This document shows positions 26,533 through 35,011 of a stretch of DNA of 64,000 bases, piece by piece. Each line of letters starts with the position of its first letter. Positions within the stretch are counted from its first letter, which is position 1. The position numbers and the translations under genes were made by a program. The DNA comes from Blautia sp. Marseille-P3201T. GTDB taxonomy: Bacteria; Bacillota; Clostridia; Lachnospirales; Lachnospiraceae. The notes beneath the pieces were generated by a model. It did not search any database, was not told where the DNA came from, and saw only the letters and a list, made by a program, of their open reading frames with translations. The DNA lies in NCBI RefSeq assembly GCF_900120295.1, contig NZ_LT635468.1:186001-250000 (forward strand), written 5' to 3'.

Positions 26533-27092
26533 CGTTCCTGTCCTCTGACTTTCTGTCTTGTTTTTACTCTCTGACGTTGTTTTGCTTTTCTCTCCTTTGT
26601 CTTCTGTAGTTTCTTTCGGACAGAAGGTTTTTTCTTTTTAGACTGATCCAGCTCTATACCTGCATATTCTTTAAAAGCAGCCGTCATCACATCCACATCT
26701 TTCGATTTAAAAAATACCAGATACAACGGCGGTTCCACACGGGAATCCTTTTTCAGACTATAATCAATCCCATATTTTCGGGCTACCCGGTCAAAAGACT
26801 TGATATTTTGATCTGTAATCTGGATATTTGTAAGCTGTGCTCCCTGTGCGATCAGTTGCTTTATCGTCTGCTTTCCATGAGGCTTTTTCATCTCCTGTCG
26901 TTTTCTTTCTTTTTCTCTGCCCTTTTCCTGTGCTTTCCCCGTTTTGACAGCCTGTTTTACCTGTACTCGCTTCTGTTTCTGTCTGTTCATTCCATCCAGA
27001 AATTTTCTCATAGATGCCTTTAACACACCGGTACTCATCCGGGTTGTCTGGACACACAGAGCTATGATTTTTTCATTCACTTCATCCTGCAA
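26529..27092 (-). CDS. PcfB-like conjugation protein (DUF3801)
   Basis: A 187-residue basic protein. MQDEVNEKIIALCVQTTRMS and GVLKASMRKFL at the start and YSLKKDSRVEPPLYLVFFKS with VDVMTAAFKEY later are typical of PcfB/DUF3801 proteins, relaxosome accessory factors encoded directly before the VirD4-type coupling protein. A lysine/arginine-rich linker and tail probably bind DNA. It overlaps virD4 by 4 bases (ATGA) and directly follows the 65-residue Cys-rich gene. Confidence 0.82.
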   Translation of the reverse strand: MQDEVNEKIIALCVQTTRMSTGVLKASMRKFLDGMNRQKQKRVQVKQAVKTGKAQEKGREKERKRQEMKKPHGKQTIKQLIAQGAQLTNIQITDQNIKSFDRVARKYGIDYSLKKDSRVEPPLYLVFFKSKDVDVMTAAFKEYAGIELDQSKKKKPSVRKKLQKTKERKAKQRQRVKTRQKVRGQER

Positions 27093-27290
27093 TTAACCAC
27101 TTCCTTTCTTTCCTTGATCCTTTGTGGGAAGCAAATAATAGCACTGCTTCTCAATGCATCCCTTTTTTCTTCCTTCCCACCAATAACAATATTTACAAGA
27201 CCAGGGTTTTTCTTCACTGTATTTTCTCCCCGGCATTGCTGCATTTGGTTCCACGATCAGGTTCTTGTCTCTTCTCCTGTCCATCCTCAT
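27093..27290 (-). CDS. Small Cys-rich ICE protein of unknown function
   Basis: A 65-residue protein beginning MRMDRRRDKNLIVEPN. It contains CKYCYWWEGRKKGCIEKQCY, a likely small metal-binding knot. It is the kind of small protein seen beside pcfB in Tn1549-like ICEs; function unknown. AAGGAGGAAC lies before two ATGs six bases apart, so the true product may start at the third residue. It ends directly before pcfB. Confidence 0.65.
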   Translation of the reverse strand: MRMDRRRDKNLIVEPNAAMPGRKYSEEKPWSCKYCYWWEGRKKGCIEKQCYYLLPTKDQGKKGSG

Positions 27291-27305
27291 GTTCCTCCTT
27301 ACAAA

Positions 27306-27345
27306 AAAGCGTTCACAGATTCCCTCAGGTTTCCATGAACGCTTT
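27306..27345 (-). terminator. Terminator between adhesin and conjugation genes
   Basis: AAAGCGTTCA (27306-27315) pairs with TGAACGCTTT (27336-27345) and the leftward strand continues TTTTTTG. It directly follows the adhesin stop and may allow partial read-through into the 65-residue gene, pcfB and virD4. Confidence 0.75.
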
Positions 27346-27353
27346 CCCTTACA

Positions 27354-30300
27354 TTATTTCTTCTTTATTTTTCTTCCAAGGACTACCACTCCACTTAAAC
27401 TCATTCCAAGCACGAGCAGCCATAACAGCAAGTTGGTGTTATCCCCAGTCTTCGGTGCATCTTTAGAAGGTTTTCCACCTTCCGGAGTGCTTTCTTTTGG
27501 TTTTTCCTCATCAACCATAACAACCTTCTGCACTTCGGCGGTATCTTTTACTTCAAATTCCACATCCTTTGCAACCAGATAACCTTCCGGTGCCGTTTCT
27601 TCCCTGAGCGTGTACTTTCCGATCGGAAGCATCTCTATATAATGTGCCTCTTCTGTAGATGTCCAGCTTTCTACCACTTTTCCATCTTCATCTAAGATCG
27701 TAAGCTTTGCACCTGGAAGCTCTTTTCCTGCGATATCCTGTTTCGAGATCAACACCTTTGTCACATCATCTTTCATCTCCTGTTTCTGGATTTCTGCAGT
27801 ATTTTCTACTGTAAAGGTAATGCTCTCAGCAGTTACATATCCATCTGCCGGTTTTGTTTCTGTCATCGTATAGGATTTTCCAACTGTCAGTTCCTTGATC
27901 ACATGGGCTTTCTCTGTAGATACCCACTCCTCGATTACATTTCCATCTTCATCTGTCACCTTCAGATGCGCTCCCGGAAGTTCTTTCCCTGTGGTAAGGT
28001 CTGTTTTCGTAAGTTCTACCGTTGTCGGCTCATTTTCAAAAACAAACTCATAGGAAACCTCAGCTTCTTCTGGTTTTCCATACTCAAAAGTGAATTCCTT
28101 TTCTTCATTCGATGTCACAAAACCATCCGGTGCATAGATTTCTTTTACGATATAGGTCCCATCCACTGGAAGATCTGCTTTGAAAAGAATCTGTCCATTT
28201 TCATCCGTTGTTTTCTGCTCGATCAACGTTCCAGCTTCCATCAGGACTTTTCCATCTCTGCCTTTGATATCTTCTTTTGTAAATAAGCCGAAGATCGCAC
28301 CTTCCAGCATACGTTCTGTTTCCTTTTCTTTTTTAAGGATCGTTACTTTTATCTTCTGCCGGTTGTTCTGCCATTCTTCATCAAAAGTAACCACCGGTGT
28401 ATCCTGGTCACGATAGGTCAGATCCACAAATCTAGGCTCTCCATCCAGTACAAAACCATGTGCCGTTTTCACTTCCTTCACATAATATTTTCCTACCGGA
28501 AGGTCTTCCATTTTTGCGATTCCCTTCTCATCGGTTGTGACCGTGCCTACCAGCTCATCTTTCTTATAATGGTCTGCACTTATGCCATCTGCAGCCTTGA
28601 TATCTTCTGCAGCATAGACTTCAAAGGTGACTTCACTTAAGTTTCCTGTGATATATTCAAAGAAATGTTCTACCGTTCCTTTCACATTATCCAGAAGAGT
28701 GATCTTCTCTAAAAATTCTCCCTTTTTGTTGATGATCAGAAGCCCTTTTGGAACTTCATCCTTCATTTCCACTTTCTGTACTTCGGCAGTATCTTTGACC
28801 GTAAATGTCACATCCGTTGCTTTCAGATAACCGTATGGAGCAAACTCTTCATGAAGGGTATAGGTTTCTCCGACAACCAGACGCTTGATCACATGTGGCT
28901 TATCCTTTTCAGATGTCCATTCATCGATCACATTTCCATCTTTATCCATGACCTTCAATCTTGCGCCCTCCAGCTCTACGCCTGTGGTCAGATCAGACTT
29001 TGTGAACTCTGCTGTAGTCGGTTCATTCTTCTTTACGGCCTGTAAGGAAACAATCTTTGTCTCCTGTCCCTGATACTCTGCAACAAATTCCAGAACCTCA
29101 TCCGAAGAAACAAAACCTTCCGGCGCTTTTAATTCTTTTACATAGTATTCTCCAAATGGAAGATCCAGGGTGCATGTTGCCATACCGTTCTCATCGGATG
29201 TCATTTCCTGTAATAAGGTATCTGCTTTCACAAGAACTTTTCCATTTGCCTGGATATCTTTCTTGTTATAGATGCCAAACACAGCCCCGGATAATACCCG
29301 TCCATTTTCTGCATCCTGTTTTTCTACGGAAATAGCGACTTTCTGTCTGTCATTTCCTACGATTGCTTCTGCTTCCACGATCGGTGTATCCTGATCCTGA
29401 TAAGTTAATGTAACCTTTACCGGCTCCGGATTTAATACAAATCCTTCCGGCGCCTTTGTTTCCACTACATAGTATCTTCCAAGCGGCAGATCCTTTGCTA
29501 CAGCTTTTCCACTCTCTCCCGTTGTGATCGTTGTCACAAGCGTATCCTTTGCATAAAGTACGATACGGTTTCCATCTGCATCTTTCTGATGATCCGGAGT
29601 GCAGATATCCTCTGCCGCACGCACTTCAAATTCCGCCCCGGAAAGATACTGTTCCTTATAGATAAAGTCTTTCTCAAAACCGGAAATCATCTCGCCTTTC
29701 TTATACACAACAAGATTTCCCTTTACCGGCTGATCTTCATAGGAAACTTCAATGATCACGTCTCCACTTACCCCATCTACTTCATAGGCAGTATCCGAAT
29801 CCACGGTGATCTCTACATAGTTTTTGTTCACAACATATCCATCCGGTGCTGTCACTTCTTCAATACGATAGTGCCCGATCTCTAAGTTTTTCGGCAAGAT
29901 CAGGTATCCCTGGCTGTCCGTAAAGAAAGATTTATGGACTGTGACCGTAGGATAGGTTGTTACCTGTTCCACATATTTCTTATGATCCAGATCATAAATT
30001 TTGAATTCTGTGCCGGCTACTAATACCGGTTTCTTTGTTTCATCATCTTTTTTGATGATCTTTAACTTTGCGGAAAATTCTTTGTCCAACAGTACCTTCC
30101 AAACCTGTGGTTTGTTTGGATTGTTTTCACGGATGGTAATCTCAAAATCCTCTACCGGTTTATAATTATGAGGTGTGGTTGTTTCTCGTACAATATACGT
30201 TCCATATGGAAGCGGAATACTGCACGCATACCCTTTCTCATCTGTGAACATTTCCGTTTTACCATCTGCTGTAAGGATGACTGGCTCTGCATGGGAAAAA

Positions 30301-32582
30301 TCATTACTTCCATCTTCTTTTTTCTCCAGGCTGCTCTTTAAGTAAGCGCTGAAACCTGCCCCTTTTAACAGATCTGCATCCGTTTGCCCATTGTTCGCAG
30401 CTTTTATGATCTGGAACGGCTGTTTCATAACAAGTTCTGTTGATTTCACAGTACGTTCTATCATTGGGACTGTGCCACCTTCATAAGAACATTTCACATC
30501 ATGCTCTGTCTCGTCTAACAGATATCCTTCCGGCGCCTGGATCTCTTTTACAAAATATTTTCCAAGATACAGGTCTTTTACCACAGCATCTCCTTTCTGA
30601 TCTACTTTTAAGGTAGATACAAGATCACCGGCTTTATGTACAATTCCTGTTGTTCCATCTGGATGTACAATGTTTTCTCTCGCATAGAGGCCATACACCG
30701 CACCTTCTAAAGTCGCATCTCCTTGTGGATTTGCTCCTGTTTGCGCATCTTCTTTGATCAGATGGATCTTTGCATAAGTACGTTCATTCAGAACATTCTT
30801 TGTACTTGTTTTACCGATATTGACATCTACCGGATAAACAGTTGGATCTGCCTGATAATTTGCCGGTGGCTGGATCTCTTTTACATACACAATCTCCTGT
30901 GTTTTTTCGACTGTTACTTTAGAAGCACCTTTGCTGTCTGTTGCTGGCATCTGTGTGATTAAATCTGAGCATTCCTTATCACGGTAAACACCATAGATTG
31001 CTCCTGCCAGATGGTTTCCGGTGTCTTTATCATTTTTTACAATCGCAATTTCTGCCTGTTTTGTCCATGTAACATTCAGACTTACTTTATTTGTTGTTTC
31101 CACACCTTCTCCAAAAATAAAGGCAAGATCTTGAGTACTGGAATTCGTTGTCAGTTTATACGCAGAATAATCTTTCTTTAATCCACCTGCCATGGTTGTA
31201 GCAAATACTTCTGCGGTATCTTCTGCCTGTGTCAGAGGTGCAGAAAGATAAAACTTTGTACCTCCCTTGACCGTTACCTTTGCTCCCGGTGTACTTGTAC
31301 TTCCTGTACTCACGTTGTGAAAACGCACGCCGGATGGAAGGCTGATCGTCACACTCTGCTGTCCTGCCGCATGGAATGTGATTTCCTTTGTACGCTGTGT
31401 ATTTCCTTCTACATAAGCCTTTACATTGGCATCGGAAAATGACATGGATACATCCGGTATCTCAGGCTTCTTTACACAATAATTGTAAATATCCATTGCT
31501 AGTTCCTGTCCTGTTGCATTGGTTCCATAGAACGCATCACTACTGCCATAAGCATAAGCAGCCGCCATATGGACAAGGATAAATCTCTTTCCTGCTGAAA
31601 AATCACTGTGCTTGTTCGCAAAATAACTTTCTTCACCTGCCGCATCGGTACCGTAATAACAGACCTTTGCAAGAGCCTGATTATCAGCCAGCTTTGTGAT
31701 GGTATAGGTACCGGAACCCGGACCTGGCTTTGCCGGCTGGATACAATAAGCCGTTGCTCTTACACTTCCATAAGAAATATAATACGGCTCTGTAAGATAT
31801 GTTCCAAGCCCATAGTCTGCATATCGATATATTGGACCTTTTTCAATAGTTACCTGCTGAGATCCTACACTTGCATCTCTGGCTGCTATTGCTGAAAAAG
31901 TCGCAACTTCTCCGGTTTCCATAGCCTCAAAATCCACTCCCTGATTTGCAGCCTGTTCCATTACATCATGTAATGCTAATCCCGATCCTTCATCAAAGGT
32001 ATCCTGTTCTGTCATCTGTTCTACCAAAGCATCAAAAGCAGCATTTCCTTCTGATACATCCGGTGTCTCTGTTGGGATTTCTGACGGCTTCTCTGAATCC
32101 TCCTCATCTTCTTCCGTCTCTTTTGTTTCGGGTTGCTCTGCATCTGCTGAAGGACTTTCACTCTCTTTTTCTATTTCCTTTACGACCACATTTCTGCTGA
32201 TCTGATAATTCGGATGTTCCTGATTGACCGTTTCTACCTGATAAACAGTTTTATAGGTATCTGCATGGGATGTTGTAAAATCCTCTCCCTGCTCATTCTT
32301 TGCTTCTTCAAAAGTAATCTTTACCTTTGCCGCATCCTTGATCTCTAACCCTGTAAAATCTGTTTTTACATCAAAATTTGTTCCCACTTCCACCTGATGA
32401 TCCTTTGCCAGAACAATCTCATCTTCATCTAACTGGCTTTGTACCTCTTCCAAAAGAGGCAGTTTTCTTTCTTTGGGAAGCTCCGCAGCATAACTGCTGA
32501 TTGGTGATAACACCGTAGATAAAAGAGTGACCGCTGTCAGCAATCCGGATACAACCCGCTTTGCTTTTTGTTTCACTTTCAT
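27354..32582 (-). CDS. Giant Cna_B-repeat, thioester-containing surface adhesin (SpaA-like)
   Basis: A 1742-residue cell-wall protein. A signal peptide covers the first ~33 residues and ends ISSYAAE. An acidic stalk follows (about 130-175). Near 265-300, TAYCIQPAKPGPGSG resembles a thioester adhesin domain, and a later Asn/Asp-rich domain precedes about ten Cna_B/SpaA isopeptide repeats recognisable by GAVFGIYNK, EGAVYGLYA, YYVKEVKTAHG and KELPGAKLTI. The end is APKTGDNTNLLLWLLV plus a basic tail, a sortase signal of the (L/A)PxTG kind. Such proteins in ICEs likely promote donor-recipient or host attachment. A long leader and promoter-like element precede it. Confidence 0.9.
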   Translation of the reverse strand: MKVKQKAKRVVSGLLTAVTLLSTVLSPISSYAAELPKERKLPLLEEVQSQLDEDEIVLAKDHQVEVGTNFDVKTDFTGLEIKDAAKVKITFEEAKNEQGEDFTTSHADTYKTVYQVETVNQEHPNYQISRNVVVKEIEKESESPSADAEQPETKETEEDEEDSEKPSEIPTETPDVSEGNAAFDALVEQMTEQDTFDEGSGLALHDVMEQAANQGVDFEAMETGEVATFSAIAARDASVGSQQVTIEKGPIYRYADYGLGTYLTEPYYISYGSVRATAYCIQPAKPGPGSGTYTITKLADNQALAKVCYYGTDAAGEESYFANKHSDFSAGKRFILVHMAAAYAYGSSDAFYGTNATGQELAMDIYNYCVKKPEIPDVSMSFSDANVKAYVEGNTQRTKEITFHAAGQQSVTISLPSGVRFHNVSTGSTSTPGAKVTVKGGTKFYLSAPLTQAEDTAEVFATTMAGGLKKDYSAYKLTTNSSTQDLAFIFGEGVETTNKVSLNVTWTKQAEIAIVKNDKDTGNHLAGAIYGVYRDKECSDLITQMPATDSKGASKVTVEKTQEIVYVKEIQPPANYQADPTVYPVDVNIGKTSTKNVLNERTYAKIHLIKEDAQTGANPQGDATLEGAVYGLYARENIVHPDGTTGIVHKAGDLVSTLKVDQKGDAVVKDLYLGKYFVKEIQAPEGYLLDETEHDVKCSYEGGTVPMIERTVKSTELVMKQPFQIIKAANNGQTDADLLKGAGFSAYLKSSLEKKEDGSNDFSHAEPVILTADGKTEMFTDEKGYACSIPLPYGTYIVRETTTPHNYKPVEDFEITIRENNPNKPQVWKVLLDKEFSAKLKIIKKDDETKKPVLVAGTEFKIYDLDHKKYVEQVTTYPTVTVHKSFFTDSQGYLILPKNLEIGHYRIEEVTAPDGYVVNKNYVEITVDSDTAYEVDGVSGDVIIEVSYEDQPVKGNLVVYKKGEMISGFEKDFIYKEQYLSGAEFEVRAAEDICTPDHQKDADGNRIVLYAKDTLVTTITTGESGKAVAKDLPLGRYYVVETKAPEGFVLNPEPVKVTLTYQDQDTPIVEAEAIVGNDRQKVAISVEKQDAENGRVLSGAVFGIYNKKDIQANGKVLVKADTLLQEMTSDENGMATCTLDLPFGEYYVKELKAPEGFVSSDEVLEFVAEYQGQETKIVSLQAVKKNEPTTAEFTKSDLTTGVELEGARLKVMDKDGNVIDEWTSEKDKPHVIKRLVVGETYTLHEEFAPYGYLKATDVTFTVKDTAEVQKVEMKDEVPKGLLIINKKGEFLEKITLLDNVKGTVEHFFEYITGNLSEVTFEVYAAEDIKAADGISADHYKKDELVGTVTTDEKGIAKMEDLPVGKYYVKEVKTAHGFVLDGEPRFVDLTYRDQDTPVVTFDEEWQNNRQKIKVTILKKEKETERMLEGAIFGLFTKEDIKGRDGKVLMEAGTLIEQKTTDENGQILFKADLPVDGTYIVKEIYAPDGFVTSNEEKEFTFEYGKPEEAEVSYEFVFENEPTTVELTKTDLTTGKELPGAHLKVTDEDGNVIEEWVSTEKAHVIKELTVGKSYTMTETKPADGYVTAESITFTVENTAEIQKQEMKDDVTKVLISKQDIAGKELPGAKLTILDEDGKVVESWTSTEEAHYIEMLPIGKYTLREETAPEGYLVAKDVEFEVKDTAEVQKVVMVDEEKPKESTPEGGKPSKDAPKTGDNTNLLLWLLVLGMSLSGVVVLGRKIKKK

Positions 32583-32989
32583 GTTCTTAAATCCTTCCTT
32601 TCTTCTGAATCTTATTTATCCGTTATACTTGTTCATCGTTTTCCATCATTCTTTCCTGAAAATAATCCCCTCCTTTCCTGGTTTTGTGCTATTTGGGACA
32701 GTCAGCACTTTGCTGAGATAACAGCACAAATATATGGCGGTATCTGCTTTTTCAAACAAACACCGCCATATGATTTCTACTGTCATCCTCATTTTGATTC
32801 AGACAATTATTTTTTATTTAAGATTTAAGCGTTTTCCTGTTCTCTTCCCCGGATCCGTTCCTGTTTTAGAGTCCATATCTCCAAAACGTTTTCTCTGTCA
32901 GGACACGCACAATGCACATTCAAGGCAGGTATCACTCCGGGCAGGCTATTCTCTTTTCAAGGTACATGAAGTGTTTCTTACAAACGTCT
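32583..32989 (-). promoter_or_regulatory. Long structured leader of the adhesin gene
   Basis: This ~400-base leader holds no gene. Its promoter-proximal part (32831-32964) resembles the serine-recombinase leader at 25146-25282, and further down ATATGGCGGT (32730-32739) pairs with ACCGCCATAT (32762-32771). The stem resembles the inner stem of the candidate oriT at 22823-22841. An AGGAAGGA site precedes the adhesin ATG. Confidence 0.5.
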
Positions 32990-33024
32990 TCATATAACGA
33001 AAGGAAAACGGCCTGTTTTACAGG
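32990..33024 (-). promoter_or_regulatory. Conserved promoter-like element, copy 4 (adhesin/conjugation operon)
   Basis: On the minus strand: CCTGTAAAA, 11 bases, then CCTTTCGTTATATGA. The outer parts, and the following GA and AGAC bases, match copy 1 at 1924-1958 very closely. Confidence 0.65.
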
Positions 33025-33051
33025 GTGCTTTTTAAATTTTTTTGATTTTTT

Positions 33052-33672
33052 TTAATTTTCTTCTTTATCTGCATGTTTTTTCATAACAGAAAGTGCTCTT
33101 TTTATCATTTCACAAACACTCTGCTGTCTGATTCCAAGATAGTCCGCAATCTTGTTTTGATTCATTTCTTCAAAGTAAAATAATTGGATGATTTCTTTCT
33201 GTCTGGCAGTCAGACAATCTAAAAGATCATGAAGCATCTCTTTTTCAATATACTGGTCGAGAATATCCGAAGATGGATCTACCAATATGGTTCTGTCATC
33301 CACAAAATCGCTATAAGAAATGATCCTATGGTTTGATGCCACCTTAGTCTGATTTATTTCCATACGATCCGTTGCTTCCATTAACAAACGAATGTACCAA
33401 TTTTCGTTGTCAAAAAATTCTTCGTTCATAATACTTCGATCTTCCTTCACATCCATGTATTGATAATCTTTACAGGAATGGAGTGGAAAGATGGTTTTCT
33501 TTCCGTTTTCCCTGTATAACACATACCCATTTGCGTAAACGGTAATATCACATTCCCCACTCAGAATTTCCTTTACTACAATCTCTTCTTTTTCTAACGC
33601 CTTTTCAGAAGGGACTCTCTTTGTCATACCTGCCACTTTTACTACTTTCTTTAATTCTTTTAATGTCAACAT
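33052..33672 (-). CDS. Sigma-70 region-4-like transcription factor of the element
   Basis: A 206-residue protein. The C-terminal ~70 residues are a clear sigma region 4: LLDCLTARQKEIIQLFYFEE and the helix-turn-helix NQNKIADYLGIRQQSVCEM. The N-terminal part (VLYRENGKKTIFPLHSCKDY, FFDNENWYIRLLMEATDRME) is not a recognisable sigma region 2, so it may be a divergent sigma factor or a region-4-bearing activator. AAAGGTGG sets the ATG at 33672; the frame opens at a GTG at 33681. One promoter-like element lies upstream of it and another just downstream, facing the adhesin. Confidence 0.8.
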   Translation of the reverse strand: MLTLKELKKVVKVAGMTKRVPSEKALEKEEIVVKEILSGECDITVYANGYVLYRENGKKTIFPLHSCKDYQYMDVKEDRSIMNEEFFDNENWYIRLLMEATDRMEINQTKVASNHRIISYSDFVDDRTILVDPSSDILDQYIEKEMLHDLLDCLTARQKEIIQLFYFEEMNQNKIADYLGIRQQSVCEMIKRALSVMKKHADKEEN

Positions 33673-33859
33673 ATGGACCACCTTTCTGCCTTACGGCTAC
33701 GGGTGATCCATGAACTCTATAAAAAACTCATCACAATTAGCCACGAACTCACCCGTTTTTTTTGAACGGGAGTCCGCAGCTCCTATGTAATTACCTCCTT
33801 CGGCTATATCATACAAAATTCCGTATCCTCTCTGATTTTTGCACACGAAACTTTGCCCT
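33673..33859 (-). promoter_or_regulatory. Leader of the sigma-like gene
   Basis: This 187-base leader has a GAAGGAGG site not followed by a usable ATG, and the hairpin CCCGTT/AACGGG next to a run of As (around 33745-33775). It suggests a possible attenuation or leader-ORF control, but no convincing peptide frame is seen. Confidence 0.35.
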
Positions 33860-33894
33860 CTATATATAGAAAGGAAAAAGCCCTGTTTTACAGG
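33860..33894 (-). promoter_or_regulatory. Conserved promoter-like element, copy 5 (sigma-like gene)
   Basis: On the minus strand: CCTGTAAAA, 11 bases, then CCTTTCTATATATAG. The 5' part and spacing are identical to the other copies; the 3' part lacks the CG. It faces the sigma-like gene, which suggests autoregulation. Confidence 0.55.
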
Positions 33895-33939
33895 TTAAAA
33901 ACTCAACTTTTTTTAAAATTTTTGAGAAAACAAAAAAAG

Positions 33940-34012
33940 CCGGCAAAACAAATGCTTCCACAGACACAGAATGAAATATCATCCTGCATTGTATCTGCAA
34001 ATGTTTTGCCGG
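33940..34012 (-). terminator. Terminator downstream of the zinc-ribbon gene
   Basis: CCGGCAAAACA (33940-33950) pairs with TGTTTTGCCGG (34002-34012); leftward the sequence continues CTTTTTTTG. It separates the upstream gene group from the promoter of the sigma-like gene. Confidence 0.75.
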
Positions 34013-34116
34013 GCTCTTCATGATTCCAGTCAGGTTCAGCTCCTTGACAAACTCTTGCTATCAGGTGCAGCCTTGATGGTTCCAGCCAAATCCACCGCTT
34101 ATTCTAATAGCTCATT

Positions 34117-34353
34117 TTATTTAGTTTCCTTTCGGGAATTCATCATTTTTTGAGAATATACCCGCATTCTTTCTTTCAGTTTTTCGTCTTTGATGTGCAA
34201 AGGCCGTACTGAAACAATATCATCTTTTACTAAAATCTCCAAAGTGCTTCTACATTTCTTGCACTCTACTTCTGAATCGCAATGTGCGCTTTTTTCAATA
34301 AATGCTCCGCATACAGAGCAATGTACATGCCATCTGATAGCATCTGATCCCAT
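34117..34353 (-). CDS. Small zinc-ribbon protein of unknown function
   Basis: A 78-residue protein beginning MGSDAIRWHVHCSVCGAFIE. CSVCG and a later CKKC form a probable zinc ribbon; the rest is a basic helix ending in KMMNSRKETK. AAAGGAGGAAGCC precedes the ATG. It may bind nucleic acid. It belongs to the ICE backbone between the UmuC operon and the sigma-like gene, and a strong terminator follows it. Confidence 0.65.
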   Translation of the reverse strand: MGSDAIRWHVHCSVCGAFIEKSAHCDSEVECKKCRSTLEILVKDDIVSVRPLHIKDEKLKERMRVYSQKMMNSRKETK

Positions 34354-34583
34354 AGGCTTCCTCCTTTAAGCAATAATAAAAAATTCCATTTTTATTACTC
34401 AACGGATCAAAGGGAAATCAAATCCGCCTTATGAGCATCATGTTGTCCATTCCGTAAGTGCCAAAGCTGCACGAACAGCATGATCATCAAATCCCAGATC
34501 TGCTTTGTTGATCTGGTGCATCCATCCTTATTCTCTCCGGATTCCCACTCACCCAGGATACTAAGAATTTCTGCCGATTGTAT
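34354..34583 (-). other. Intergenic region with possible gene remnant
   Basis: Reading leftward, an open frame without a start codon runs directly from the stop of the YolD-like gene (EILSILGEWESGENK and on to LWHLRNGQHDAH) and stops near 34410. It has no ribosome site and no family I recognise, so it may be a remnant or chance. No other gene is seen here. Confidence 0.25.
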
Positions 34584-35000
34584 TTAACAAGGTAATTCCA
34601 ATTCTTCAAATATATCTCCGGATAACTCACAAAGATCCTGGATCAAAATGATCGTATCATCAATCCGTAAATGAATGGATGGATCAAAAAATTCAACGGT
34701 TCCGCAAATCGTATGATACTGGCCTGCCGGTTTCATTTCCCGGTTTTCTTTAAAATAGGTTGCCTGTATCTTCATTCCAACAGAAACCATCTGTAGCTTC
34801 CTATCCAATCCACATTTTTGTTCTTCGGATAAGACCTTCCTTTGTTCATAAAGAACTTCCTGTTTCCGAACGATCTCCTCAAATCCCCGAAGTGCTGCAA
34901 AGGGGGCAAATTGCTTCGCTCTGTGCTGCACATCCATAGGATATCTTTTGGAAACCGGTCTCGGAATATATAAATATTTCTGATAAGCCTTTGCCAGCAT
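34584..35000 (-). CDS. YolD-like protein paired with the Y-family polymerase
   Basis: A 138-residue protein with HRAKQFAPFAALRGFEEIVR, followed by a coiled segment and a beta-rich C-terminus (GQYHTICGTVEFFDPSIHLR and DDTIILIQDL). This order matches YolD-like proteins that are co-encoded with UmuC-type polymerases in Firmicutes elements and probably modulate them. A GGAGGTGAA site lies before its ATG, and it starts 11 bases after the polymerase ends. Confidence 0.72.
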   Translation of the reverse strand: MLAKAYQKYLYIPRPVSKRYPMDVQHRAKQFAPFAALRGFEEIVRKQEVLYEQRKVLSEEQKCGLDRKLQMVSVGMKIQATYFKENREMKPAGQYHTICGTVEFFDPSIHLRIDDTIILIQDLCELSGDIFEELELPC

Positions 35001-35011
35001 ACTTTCACCTC

